A stretch of 64,000 nt of DNA, taken from Azolla pinnata. Lineage: Eukaryota; Streptophyta; Polypodiopsida; Salviniales; Salviniaceae. Position numbers and translations under genes: made by a program. Position 1 is the first letter of the stretch. Every line of letters begins with the position of its first letter. Below are positions 47,962 to 59,400 of this stretch, piece after piece. The notes beneath the pieces are model-generated. The model did not search any database and was not told where the DNA came from. It saw nothing but the letters and a program-made list of their open reading frames with translations. The stretch lies in the NCBI GenBank assembly GCA_037176905.1, contig JBBBWG010021111.1, positions 1 to 64,000 of the forward strand. The letters are read 5' to 3'.

Positions 47962-48924
47962 CTACGTCGTCTCGATCGCTAGGGTTAGGCGCTGCCACCA
48001 ATCTTCGATGTCCGCGAACGTGTTGTCAGCTCCCGCGTCCTGGACATAAAAAAAAAACAGCGAGAAACCGAAAGGGGAGCCGATAAGGCACCGGACAAAC
48101 AAGCGTTACTTCTTCCTTCGACTACATTCACGCTTCATGGATTAGGGTTTAAGGGTTTAAGGGTTTTAGGGTTTTAGGGTTTTAGGGTTTTAGGGTTTTA
48201 GGGTTTTAGGGTTTTAGGGTTTTAGGGTTTCAGGGTTTAAGTGTTAAGGGTTTTAGGGTTTAAGAGTTTTAGGGTTTTAGGGATTTTAGGGTTTTAGGGT
48301 TTTAGGGATTTTAGGGTTTTAGGGATTTTAGGGTTTTAGGGTTTAGGGTTTAAGGGTTCAAGGGTTTTAGGGCTTAAGGGTTTTAGGGTTTAAGGGTTCA
48401 AGGGTTTTAGGGTTTCAGGGTTTAAGGGTTTAGGGTTTAAGGGTTTTAGGGTTTTAGGGTTTAGGGTTTTAGGGTTTTTAGGGTTTTTAGGGTTTTAGGG
48501 TTTTAGGGTTTTTAGGGTTTTAGGGTTTAGGGTTCAAGGGTTTTAGGGTTTAGAAGGGTAGGGTAACAGTACCTTGGGTTTCGCCGATATGTTGATGTCG
48601 AGGCAAGCCGTCGAAGCCGCGACGGCGGATTCGAGGCGGACGCAGTCGAGGCCCTTGTCGTCGAGCGCGGCCACGAGATGGACGATCACGTCGTTGGCGG
48701 CGTCCCACCGCCCGTCCATGCGCACGCTCGCGGACAAGTGCCACGTGGCGCCCTCGGGCCCGGCCACCGCGGAGCAGCACCTCGCGACAATGTCCGAGCA
48801 TCGGGAACAACGGGCGGCGTGCTTTCGCACTCGGCCGCCGTCGTCGGCCGGGCGTTGTTGTTGTTGTTGTTGTGGTTGTGGTTGTTGTGGTTGTTGTTGT
48901 TGTTGTTGTTGTGGTTGTGGTTGT

Positions 48925-48956
<32 letters not shown>

Positions 48957-51900
48957 ATGTTGTTGATGTTGTTGATGTTGTTGATGTTGCTGTTGTTGCT
49001 GGCGCTCGAGCTCCTCGATCCGCTCCTTGAGCCGCTTGATGTACCCGACCGACTGCTGAAGGATCGTGACCTTGTCCCTCTGCACACGCCCGTTCCGTTT
49101 GCGTCCATTCAGCAATCAAACGACGACAACAACGACAACAACCACATCGACATCGGCATCGGCATCGGCATCGGCATCGGCAAACCGAACACGATCGATT
49201 GCATACGTCGACGGATGACGACGGACGACGGGCAGGGCATCGCTTGCAAACGCAGCGATGCGTGCGCAAGCCCCCTAGAACCCTAGAACCCTGAAACCCT
49301 AAAACCCTAAAACTCTCGACCCTTACCCAATACGGTTGGGTGTCTTTCCACACTAACTAGTTGTGCGTCGCAAGAGGGGAGGAGTGCAACGATCGATGAC
49401 ACGGGACGACAAGTCGATCGATCGGGGCATCCGATGATGATGATGATGATGATGGTGATGATGGTGGTGGTGATGATGGTGATGATGATGATGGTGGTGA
49501 TGATGATCATGCTGGTCAACCAAGCCCCTGGTCCCCAGCGGCGTGATGATGCTGGGAAACACTGTGAACCGGCCCCATCGATCGATCGATCCGATCTCTC
49601 TCTCTCTCTCTCTCTGGCTCTCCTGAGTTTTCTTTCTGATTAACTTCTTTACCATTCAAACTTGTATCTCTTGTGTTTCATTCATACACTTTCGATAGAT
49701 TGGGTACACATCTCACTGTTGTATCTTTTGTCTCGTGGGTCCGAACTTTGGGCCTTAGAAGACGGACAACATATCTTTCTTTCTTTCTTTCTCTCTTTCT
49801 CTCTTTCTCTCTGCCTGTTTGTTTGTCTGTCTGTCTGTCTCTCGGAAAGGATATAGCAGTGGGTAGTAGCAGCAATGTATGTAATACATGTTTTGTGCTT
49901 TTGTTTTTGTTTTTTTTACCTTGGTGATGCTGGGCACGAGCGCCTTGAGCGCGGCGAAGTGCTCCTTCTGGCGCTGCCGTCGCTTGCGCTCCGAGATCAC
50001 GTGGGGCGTGTCGATGGCGCTCATCGATTGCTGCGGAGCTAGCGACGGAGAGGGAAGTTTCGGCAGCCGGCCGCCGTAAGTAGCAACAGATGCAGAAGCA
50101 GAAGCAGAAGCAGAAGCAGAAGCAGAAGCAGATGCAGATGCAGATGCAGATGCAATGCGAGGATCGCGATCATCGCCGTCGTGTGCATATAAGGGCTCGA
50201 GGGAGCGGAGCTTCGGGAGCCATGTGAGGAGGCACCTGGCGAGGAGCGAGGGGCGTTTCACACCGCGGCCGTGGCCGCCGCCGATCGTGGGTTTCGGCTT
50301 CCAGGCCTTGAACGCGCCGCGGATCAATAACGTCGCCGTCGACGACGACGAGTTGTAGATCATGGAGTCCGTGAGCTCCGCCGACGATTCGGCGAGCTCT
50401 GTGATGTGGAGATGGTCCATACTGGGAGGACACGATGTCCTCGAGCTCTTCAGGTCGATCGGCGGCTCTGGCGATTCGATCATCGTCCCCGCGCGGAAGA
50501 TCGGCCAATATCCGCCGTCGCCACCGCCCAACAGCTTCGGCACTTGGTCAAGCAGCGTTTCCTGCGCCCGCCCGATCGGATCGATCCGATTGTTCGATCG
50601 ATTGCGGTTAGCTTGCATTCGATGGATCATCGGGTAGATACAGAAGCGAATTTATGGGGACTCTGTCTGTCAGACAGATTTTCCCGGGGGTTTCTCCGTA
50701 ATCGGGGAAAGAGCCCTAAATGTCGATCGCGAATTACTAGTTACCGTGTCTGTTGTGCCAAGCTCGATCACTTCTCCTGACGATCCGCTCACCGGTATCC
50801 AAAGCAAAGCCTGCACAATGATCATATCGGCGCCCTCGCACCGTTTTAACAACAGTACTTCACAAATTCACACTCTTTTTGCTAAACCTAGTAACACTTT
50901 GATAATCTCTATCGCCATTTATTTCGGACCCAGATGTACCACCTTTTACTAGATATTAAACCCTAAACCCTAAACCCTTTCTTCCTGAGTAACTTTTTTT
51001 TTTTACCATTCAAACTTGTATCTCTTGGTTTGTTTCTTCTTCCTGTTTTTCTTGATTCGGTACACATCTCACTGTTGTATCTTTTGTTCCGATGGGCCGA
51101 ATTTCGGTCTTTTAGAAGACGTTACTATATCTCTCTTTCTTTTATGATTCGAAGACGAGTACCTGAATTGAAGCATCCTTGAGTTGGGAGAGAAGTTTTT
51201 CCGCGCCATTGTTTGATTTTCGAATGAACATCATCAAGTCCCGATCCCATCCCCGCCCGAGCACAATTTAACAACAGCACAGATCAGAAGATTAATTAGC
51301 GCCAGAGCACGATGCGGCCTGCTTGATTAGGGTGCCGATTATTAAAGCGATCGGCACTAACGACGGGAATTAACTAGGCATGATCCACACTAACCACGAG
51401 CCTGCTTCGTATTAAGTATTTGATATCATGGGGCCGCCTAATTACCAGCTTAATAAGCACTCTCACCAAAAGCTAATTAAGAAAATTAGCTAATCATGTG
51501 ACTTAGATAGAATCGTGAGCTAATTAAGACAATTAGCTAATCATGTGACTTAGATAGAATCGTGAAATCAAGTTGTGGGTTAATTAAGCAAAATGGAAAT
51601 GCCCTAATTCATTTGCACGAATGTTTAATGGGGTTAACCAGTTAATGCGATGCGATCATAGTTTACTGACCCGGTTAATTACGGTCGCGATAATTGCTCT
51701 AACCTTTAGGGTTAATGACATAAATTCCTGATCAGCACCCATTATGGATCAGACTTGATCTAGGCTTGATTAGCAGTAATCACCTTGAGGATTTGACGAG
51801 CTGGGCCTACGATAGCTTCCACAGTGGAGAATTGCGGCTGCCTAGATTGCATTGCGATCCTTGCTAATCTGCAAATAAAAAATTTAGATCGGGTTCGGAT

Positions 51901-53711
51901 CACAAACCGCTATAATCGCAACAGCTGTCTCTTGATTAGAAAACAATTAGCCACAATTGGCTACAATAATTAGGAACAATCAACAACAATTAAGCACAAT
52001 TAGCAACAATAATTAGAAACAATCAGCAGTTACAATTAAGCACAATTAGCAACAATAATGAGCAACAATAATTAGAAACAATCAGCAGTTACAATTAAGC
52101 AGAATTAGCAACAATAATGAGCAACAATAATTAGAAACAATCAGCAGTTACAATTAAGCACAAGCGGCAACACTGATGAGCAGCAATTAGCCACAGGTAG
52201 CAACATTCAACAGCACATAGCGACAACTAGCAGACGCTCGGCAGCGCTTAGCGACTGCTTAGCAGTGCATCAATGACTCAATTAAGGGCCACTTAGATTC
52301 ACTAATTGTATTATAGTTGCTACCCTGTACTTGAATCACTAATTAGCAGCACTTAGCAACGGTACTTAAGCGACGCCTAGCTGCTTTCTGAGCTTTTAAA
52401 TTCACTAATCATATAATTTGTACCCTGTTTCAGCTGATGGAATGCGCTGTTGTTCACTGTATGCTTGCAATACAAGCTTCACCTTAGCGTACTTTGTGCT
52501 GTCTTGAATCGATGCGTTTACGTCCCCACCACCAAAGATCATCCTGCCCAAAGACAACATTAGGGATCCAGAAAAGTGGAGATCAGCTCCGGAATCGGCG
52601 GGTTAATCGAATCCAGATGAAATCGCTAACTAATTGTAGGAATCAGGTGTAACGAATTAACGAGTAATTATCTCCTAGGCAGGTGAGATTAAGTGAAAAT
52701 AATTACACAGCTGATCGATGGCCTCGACGCGTAATTACTGAATTATGCATTAATTAAACTCGTGCTATGCTGATTCACAGGCGGCGTGGTTTGTGCGATT
52801 AGTGGTCATTAATCAATCAATGTACTGTTAAAAAGACGGGACAAAACTAGCACGGTGACGGTTAATTGAATCGATGATACCGAATGATTGGTGAGCTAAT
52901 TACTTCAACTTAGGGTTCAACTGGTTGAATCAAATCACATGGATTGATTTGCCGGCCAAACTGCGGATTAATCGGTCCAATTCATGGATCGGGCGGGCCC
53001 AATTAGTGCAGCAGCATTAATCGGTTCGAGCAGCGGGATTGAGATGCAACTCAACAAGCCGATTCGACCGCCTGAATCGGTGGGCTGGTTAGACTTTCAC
53101 ATTAGATGATTAAGCCGATCCGGAGACGGATCGAACGACGCTCGGAGAAACGGCGCGGATCGATTTTTGGCGTCCGATCAGTCCTCGGCTCGAATCGGCT
53201 CGATTGCTGCATTCAATCGGGGTTCGAACAGCGGCTGCGAACAGCGGATCGATTGTATAGCTCGATATAAGCCGATGATCCGAAGGGGCCTGATCGATCG
53301 ATCGATCGGGCGGAACCGAAACCTAAAAAAGGCTAGCAATGACGATATAACGGCGAGATTTCGAATTTACCTGTGGGGCGGATCGGGCGAGGGCTTCCAG
53401 AGGCAGTAATAGGAGCAAAGGCACACCTGGATCAGCTGTTGAGCAAGGCTCCTGGAATCAGAAGAAGAAGAAGAGGAGGAAGGAGTAGTAGTAGTAGTAG
53501 TAGTAGTAGAAGAAGAAGAAGTAGTAGTAGAAGTAGAAGTAGAAGAAAGAAGGGAGTGATTAGGGATGAGGCAATCGGGATCGAAGCTGGAATCGCCGAT
53601 GTAGTCGAGAAGGGGATCGAGCCAGGGGCTGGAGAGCGGGGAATCGACGGTTAGGATCGCGTCATTAGGATAGAAATGGAAGTGATTAGAGGAGAAATGG
53701 GGGAGATCCAT
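47962..53711 (-). CDS. MYC-type bHLH transcription factor, eight exons
   Basis: Nuclear bHLH regulator. Exons 53371-53711, 52424-52543, 51784-51868, 51163-51177, 50745-50810, 49920-50561, 48573-49079, 47962-48039 (phases 2,2,0,0,0,0,0) give 617 aa. An N-terminal MYC_N-like domain (residues ~88-185) reads CLCSYYCLWKPSPDPPH / RMIFGGGD, STVEAIVGPARQILK / DASIQ / ALLWIPVSGSSGEVIELGTT. The DNA-binding basic region HVISERKRRQRQKEHF begins at ~396 with the His-Glu-Arg set expected for E-box binding; helix 2 is RDKVTILQQSVGYIKRLKER. A poly-Gln/His tract follows (~48860-49005), then a C-terminal region like an ACT fold (DVIVHLVAALDDKGLDCVRL) and a last exon DIEDWWQRLTLAIETT. Other repeats: Ser/Thr run in exon 1, Ala-Ser run in exon 6. 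Exon 4 is only 15 nt. If intron 7 were retained, translation would instead end PYPSKP in telomere-like DNA at 48552-48554. Target genes are unknown. Confidence 0.92.
48139..48556. repeat. TTTTAGGG/TTTAGGG telomere-like array filling bHLH intron 7
   Basis: About 418 bp of the 533-bp intron 7 (48040-48572) is made of TTTTAGGG octamers mixed with TTTAGGG, TTAAGGG and TTCAGGG. The octamer dominates, unlike the array at 2081-3160 where the heptamer dominates. The G-rich strand is the plus strand, so the bHLH pre-mRNA carries the C-rich (CCCTAAAA) version. Confidence 0.92.
51950..52175. repeat. ~58-bp tandem repeats in bHLH intron 2
   Basis: Three near-identical units of about 57-59 bp built from AGCAACAATAATTAGAAACA and ATCAGCAGTTACAATTAAGC. 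They are flanked by degenerate (TTAGC/AACAAT)-rich sequence out to about 52430. The repeat lies within the 555-bp intron between exons 2 and 3. Confidence 0.85.
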
Positions 53712-55546
53712 GAAGCAAGATGATGATTAAGAAGAGGGGAGGATTAAGAAAGGATTAAGGAAGGATTAAGGAAGGATTAAGGATCAGTGGATGCTCCTAA
53801 GGCAGTTTCTGACAGTTATTGGGATGGATCTATGTGGATTATATATGGGGGGAGAATAGAGAGCAAAACTGGGATGGGGATGAGGTCACTGATTATCTCC
53901 TTTTTCATTTTGCCCAAGTCCTTTTTAGTGTTATGTGTGTGTGACTCTATCAAAAGACATGAAGTGTTTGACCCCTTTATCTTTGTTTTTGTCTTTGTCT
54001 TTGTTTGTTTTTTTTTTTGTTGTTGTTGTTGTTGATAGATTAGGCCTTAATGTTGTTGAGAAGAGAAGACAAGACTGCGTCCGATGATCGAATCGAATCG
54101 AGTGGATCGAGTGGATTGAGTCGATCGATGATCGAATCGAATCGAGTGGATCGAGTGGATCGAGTCGATCGATCGATCGAGAGCCCTGTTAATCAATCTC
54201 CTTCTACGAGTGCCGCGATTCTGACCTCCGATTCGTTCGCGACTGACGTCTGCATGATGCCAGCTCTTCTGGTCTTGGAAGGCGTTAATATATCTTTCGT
54301 TCCTTCTCCTCTGCTTGTGAGACTCCTCTCCTCGGCGCGTCTGCTGTACTCGCACTGCTGAGAAAAGCCAGACTCCTCGTTTCTGCGTTTGACTTCCCCG
54401 GATCACCTGCGTCCGCTTCCTTCCCCGTTTCACTGGAGATGCCGAATCGGGAAAGATTGAGAATAGAGCTTTTTGTCGCACAAACCCTGGATGCATTCCG
54501 TCATCGCGGGCACCATTCATCGTTACGTTACGGACTGTGGGTTAATAAGTTACTGTCGAGATCGAATGTTTGTTCGAGGTTCGAACCTACGACCTTTTTG
54601 GATGAAAACCATATTGTTACTAATAATTAATATCATCGTGACTACTGTCGAGATATACACATATACTAAATTATGCAACTGCTAGCTAACGTAGTATCCC
54701 AAGAGCTGCTAAACTAGTCATCGTTTTCGGGCTCACCCATACTGTCTTATCTCTTATAACTAATATCATTCTGATTATCGAGCTATATATATATACTGTC
54801 TTATCTCTTATAACTAATATCATTCTGATTATCGAGGTATATATATATACACTAAATTATGCAACGCTGACGTAGTATCCCAAGAGCTGTTAACTAACTT
54901 GTCACTGTTTTCGGGCTCTCACCCATTGACCACGGAGTGACATGCTTACATGAATGCCAAGTGACAAGCATGAATCCAACGACGCATGATATAACCACAT
55001 ATAGTTGAGGGAAGAAGCAGTCCATTCCTTGCAATGACCCTTTCGGCCGATTCGTAATTCCGGGTTCACCTTAGTGCCAATCTAGCAGCCCAAGTATCGG
55101 ACTGGTTTTGCCAGCAGGAATCCCAGTCGAAACGCTCTATCAGGCATCCGCATCGCAAAACTGCCACTGATTTGTTCCGATTTATCTTCCATCTTTAATG
55201 CTTCCTTCGATTTTCTCGCTGCCCTTCCACGCATGAAGCGGTATACATCGAAGAAGAAATTCCTTCTATGTCAAGCAGCTCTCCTCCCCCAATCTGGCAG
55301 CTCCAAGATCTTTCGAGTACCGCTCTTCTTGAAGCTAAGAAGCACAACTGCATAATAGCAGAATCGTGTCGTTAATTCGACAGACACAATCATGTCAGAC
55401 AACGATGAGCTTCCTCATCACTCTTTCGTCGTCTCCGCATTCTCTTCCTTCCTTCAAAGGACCTTCGAAACATGCCCCCATTAAGGGTAAGCATCTCGAG
55501 CGCGAGCAATCGCACGAGGCGCTTCATCAGCTATGAGATATGCTCC
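53712..55546. other. Intergenic stretch between bHLH and PPR, with nested duplications
   Basis: Promoter side of the bHLH gene (GGATTAAGAAA repeats at 53735-53785), a TTG run (54018-54035), and GAATCGAATCGAGTGGATCG direct repeats (about 54075-54180). At 54640-54935 a ~100-bp block (ACTAAATTATGCAAC...TTTTCGGGCTCACCCA) occurs twice, and between its copies a 64-bp unit (TACTGTCTTATCTCTTATAA...) is itself tandemly duplicated. No gene recognised; 55100-55546 is probably the PPR 3' flank. Confidence 0.65.
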
Positions 55547-57802
55547 TTAGGCAAAACTGCTCGCATTCGCTTGCGTGCGAAGATTGCAAACACCCGCTCG
55601 TGGTTCCATAATCTTCAGCTGCTCGAAGCACCGATGTCCTGTCTCGAGATCTTCGTGAGTCTTACATGCGCTGAACAACGCGAGCCACATGTCTAGAGAT
55701 GGCGAGCATGGCACGGTTTGGAGCAGCTTCTCGGCTTCGTGCAGCTTCCCGGAGCGCGCCAGCGCATCGAGCATACACGAGTAAGCCTCTAGAAGCATAG
55801 CCTCATCGCTACACCGTGTCTTGCTCACCGTTTCGAACACTTCCCGAGCCGCTGAAACCAAGCTTCCGTGGCTACAAGCGCTGAGGACGCATGTGTATGT
55901 TGTGCCATTCGGCTTGACTTTGCTCTCGACCAGCATCTCTTCGAATACCTGCATCGCCATTCCTCCTTCCTCGTTCAATCCAAACCCGTTGATCATCGCG
56001 TTCCATGACTCCACGGTGCGGCTCGGCATCCCCCGAAACACTCGACACGCGTCCTCGAGGCAGCAGCACTTTGCATACACGTCGATCAGCGTGTTGCTAA
56101 CGATCGTCTCATCGTCGAAGCCTTTCCCTGCCACTTTGCTGTGAAGTTTCTGGGCTTGCTTGATGCAACCCTTCCCATTGCATGCCTTCAACACCGACGC
56201 GAACATCACGGGATTCGGCGATATGCCCTCGTGCTCGGCTCGATCGAAATGCTTCAATGCTTCTTCGTGAAATCCGTATTCGGCATAGCCCGACGCCAAT
56301 GCCGTCCATGACACAACAGTCTTACCACGAAGCCTATCGAAAACCATTTTGGCTTCCGATAGCCATCCGTGCTTCGCATACACGTCCACTAAGCTGCTCC
56401 CAACAAAGACATCTCCCTCAAAGCCCCGCGCGATTATCTCCATATGTAGAAGCATTAAGCCTTGACCTGATGAGCTACATCTTGCACTGGCTCTTAGCAT
56501 ATGTGTGAATGTTATGTCGTTAGGAGCGATGCCTTCGATCCGCATTCTTTCCACACATTCAAGCACTTTTGGGCTGCCTGGATCGTGTTCGGCATAACCC
56601 GAAATCAATGTATTCCACAAGACGATATCTCGGAATGGTAGTTGACAGGAGGTGGCCCAGGCTTCTTCCAAAGAACCATTTTTCATGTACATGTCAACCA
56701 GCGTACTGCAAAGAACCATTTCTCTTTCATATCCCTTTAGCGTCATTTCTATGTGAATTTCCTTCCCCTTACCATGTCCACCGACTAAATTAGCACATGC
56801 CTTCAAGACATGCATCAGTGTAACCGAGTTATGGCCACAGCCAACTTTCTCCATCTGATCAAAGCAGTTTAATCCTTCTTGATCACAACCCTGCTCGATA
56901 TACCCTCCGATCATTGCATTCCATGATACCGCAGTCTGTACCGGCATCTTCTTAAACACGGTCTGCGCTTCTGAAACATACCCACATTTAGCATACATGT
57001 CGACGAGAGTATTTCCGATAGAAGTATGTCTTTCAAGGCCCCGAATTAGGGTTTCTGTATGCATAACTCTACCAGCATCAATGCGTTTCATCGCACTAGA
57101 GGCCTTCAAGATGCCAATAAACGTGGCATCATCTGGGCAGATACCATCTGATTTCATTCGCACGAGACACTTGATTGCTTCATGATGCAATCCATCATGC
57201 TCTGCATATCCTGCGATGACAATGTTCCATGTAACTACATTCCGATCTGATAACAGATTGAAAATCCGGATTGCATCTGAAAGACAGTTATACTTTATGT
57301 ATGTACTGATAAGAGAGCTACCAACAAAAACTTCAGTTTCGAGTCCTTTTCTGATCGCTTCATCATGAACTTCCCAGATTTCTTGCATCCCATTACAAGC
57401 TTTAATCAATGCTATGATGGTTTGACCACTCGGGTCTACTTGACTTTGTTGCATCTTGTTGTACAAATCGAATGCCTCGAAATTCCTTCCGTGAAGAGCA
57501 TAGCCAACAAGGAGAGATGTCCATGAATGTACATTGGGGGAAACAAGGTTTCGGAATACCTGTTCAGCATCAGTAATGCTCCCACATTCAACGAACATAG
57601 GTACAATATGATTGCCAAGACATTCGTATGTCTTCATTCCTGAGAGGCTCTGAATATGTCGATGGGCTTGACGGGCATAAGCCAACTCCTTTGACTTTCT
57701 ACATTTCTGCAATATGCATACAAACTCCTCGATCGATGGCTTCCTATCCAAATCTTGAAGTTTCTGCAACGCATCTACAACACCTAACTCCTTCCACATC
57801 AT
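55547..57802 (-). CDS. PLS-class pentatricopeptide repeat protein, short C-terminus
   Basis: Single-exon 751-aa protein made of tandem ~31-36-residue PPR motifs from about residue 30 to 700, for example VHSWTSLLVGYALHGRNFEA, VVTWNIVIAGYAEHDGLHHE, AVSWNAMIGGYIEQGCDQEG, VVSWTALASGYAEYGFHEEA and VESWNAMINGFGLNEEGG. Such proteins bind organelle RNA base by base; PLS-class members usually take part in C-to-U editing in mitochondria or plastids. The end reads like an E-type motif (SMLDALARSGKLHEAEKLLQ, LDMWLALFSACKTHEDLETG, HRCFEQLKIMEP), then diverges (RAGVCNLRTQANASSFA) with no E+ or DYW deaminase domain. No clear transit peptide is visible; the frame is open upstream of the first ATG for about 40 nt without another ATG. 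Truncation of an ancestral DYW protein is possible. Confidence 0.95.
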   Translation of the reverse strand: MMWKELGVVDALQKLQDLDRKPSIEEFVCILQKCRKSKELAYARQAHRHIQSLSGMKTYECLGNHIVPMFVECGSITDAEQVFRNLVSPNVHSWTSLLVGYALHGRNFEAFDLYNKMQQSQVDPSGQTIIALIKACNGMQEIWEVHDEAIRKGLETEVFVGSSLISTYIKYNCLSDAIRIFNLLSDRNVVTWNIVIAGYAEHDGLHHEAIKCLVRMKSDGICPDDATFIGILKASSAMKRIDAGRVMHTETLIRGLERHTSIGNTLVDMYAKCGYVSEAQTVFKKMPVQTAVSWNAMIGGYIEQGCDQEGLNCFDQMEKVGCGHNSVTLMHVLKACANLVGGHGKGKEIHIEMTLKGYEREMVLCSTLVDMYMKNGSLEEAWATSCQLPFRDIVLWNTLISGYAEHDPGSPKVLECVERMRIEGIAPNDITFTHMLRASARCSSSGQGLMLLHMEIIARGFEGDVFVGSSLVDVYAKHGWLSEAKMVFDRLRGKTVVSWTALASGYAEYGFHEEALKHFDRAEHEGISPNPVMFASVLKACNGKGCIKQAQKLHSKVAGKGFDDETIVSNTLIDVYAKCCCLEDACRVFRGMPSRTVESWNAMINGFGLNEEGGMAMQVFEEMLVESKVKPNGTTYTCVLSACSHGSLVSAAREVFETVSKTRCSDEAMLLEAYSCMLDALARSGKLHEAEKLLQTVPCSPSLDMWLALFSACKTHEDLETGHRCFEQLKIMEPRAGVCNLRTQANASSFA

Positions 57803-58647
57803 TGCAAAAAACTTGCTCCACTTTTTTAGATCCGAACTGTTACCACAAAACCCCTAGTATACAGACTTTTTTTTGTTTGTTCACATATCCACATATAAAT
57901 AGCCCATGAGTACATGTAAAAATGATAACTTTGTTGTTTTATTCGCTGCAGAGATTTGTACATATTTTGCATAGCACATTCGAGGATATACCAGTTAGGG
58001 TTTCACACGCACCCGTTGGGGAAATCCAAGAATGTTCTCTTTGAGCATAAAGAAGTTCACATATTTTCCATTGCAAATTCGACACTACACAAGTTGGGGT
58101 TTCACATGCAGCCACATAAAAAGAATCAGATTTACATGGGAAAATACACATCCTTTTCTTGTATGAGATGAGGAAGGCTGCAAGAATTTTTAAAAGAAAG
58201 TACACGGGGCATTCCTTAGGTAATTCAAATCCATTAAGACAGCTACCATGTCCCGCCATATCTGCCCCCAGAATCACAGAGTACTTACCCTCAACAAGCC
58301 TTACACCATTCCATCACCGTCGATCTCTTGAGCGAGAAACCCTAGCTCTGACTGCCCGATCATAAGATTGGAGAGAGCACACAGTGCACAAACTCGCTCA
58401 CTCCACATCCATGCGGTGCATCCTGAATTGGGTCATGAGAATTTTCGCATGACAAGCTTCTTGGGCACAAAGGTCTGCATCTTCTAGTGTTCCTTGTGGT
58501 CCTTCCAAGTTCCCCCCTTGCCAAGAGAGTTGTTGGTTAGCTTCTGATTTTCTTTGCAGAAAGACTCATCATCTGGAGAAGAACAAGAAGAAGGTAAGCA
58601 ACTCTTATGGTTCTGTAGTTGCTCCATTTTGTATGAAACTTAAATAA
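57803..58647. other. PPR upstream flank
   Basis: About 850 bp with no gene recognised. It probably contains the PPR promoter and leader. Two related ~110-bp blocks (GTTAGGGTTTCACACGCA and GTTGGGGTTTCACATGCAGC, near 57995 and 58093) form a diverged direct repeat. Confidence 0.5.
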
Positions 58648-59400
58648 GCAAAGAACAATTTGTAGTTGCTTATGCTCGGATCGATTTTGTTAAAGTGCTC
58701 CCAATTAACACTAGTATGACAATTTGTAGTTGCTTATGCTGGATCGATTTTGTTAAAGTGCTCCCAATTAACACTAGTATGACAATTTGTAGTTGCTTAT
58801 GCTGGATCGATTTTGTTAAAGTGCTCCCAATTAACACNNNNNNNNNNNNNNNNNNNNNNNNNNNNNNNNNNNNNNNNNNNNNNNNNNNNNNNNNNNNNNN
58901 NNNNNNNNNNNNNNNNNNNNNNNNNNNNNNNNNNNNNNNNNNNNNNNNNNNNNNNNNNNNNNNNNNNNNNNNNNNNNNNNNNNNNNNNNNNNNNNNNNNN
59001 NNNNNNNNNNNNNNNNNNNNNNNNNNNNNNNNNNNNNNNNNNNNNNNNNNNNNNNNNNNNNNNNNNNNNNNNNNNNTGCTGGATCGATTTTGTTAAAGTG
59101 CTCCCAATTAACACCAGTATGACAATTTGTAGTTGCTTATGCTGGATCGATTTTGTTAAAGTGCTCCCAATTAACACCAGTATGACAATTTGTAGTTGCT
59201 TATGCTGGATCGATTTGTAAAGTGCACCCTATTAATACTAGTATGACAATTTGTAGTTGCTTATGCTGGATCGATTTGTAAAATGCACCCTATTAATACT
59301 AGTATGACAATTTGTAGTTGCTTATACTATTAATACTAGTATGACAATTTGTAAAGTGCACCCCATTAATACTAGTATGAATCTTTTTATTGAAAAAAAA
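58648..59400. repeat. 63-bp satellite array interrupted by an assembly gap
   Basis: The unit TGCTGGATCGATTTTGTTAA...AGTATGACAATTTGTAGTTG repeats with a period of 63 bp (TCGATT at 58681, 58744, 58807, then 59084, 59147), followed by shorter 61-bp variants and truncated copies to ~59400. The gap (58838-59076, 239 N) lies inside it. Since 63 is 3 x 21, the unit stays open as a 21-residue protein repeat; this is a length effect. Confidence 0.95.
58838..59076. other. Assembly gap (239 N)
   Basis: A run of N inside the 63-bp satellite. The spacing of phase markers across it (58807 to 59084 = 277 bp) is not a multiple of 63, so the gap length is not exact and the true copy number is unknown. Confidence 1.

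Noticed and set aside
47473-47982. 169-codon plus-strand frame
   Set aside because: It overlaps the bHLH terminal exon and consists partly of ATC repeats; no recognised motif.
48543-48572. Telomere-derived stop as the normal end of the bHLH protein
   Set aside because: A good donor (AAG/GTACTG) before it and an in-phase, W-rich last exon at 47962-48039 make splicing more likely. It is kept only as an alternative.
58695-59220. Protein with 21-residue repeats in the 63-bp satellite
   Set aside because: The frame is open only because 63 is divisible by three; there is no start context or family match, and it spans a gap.
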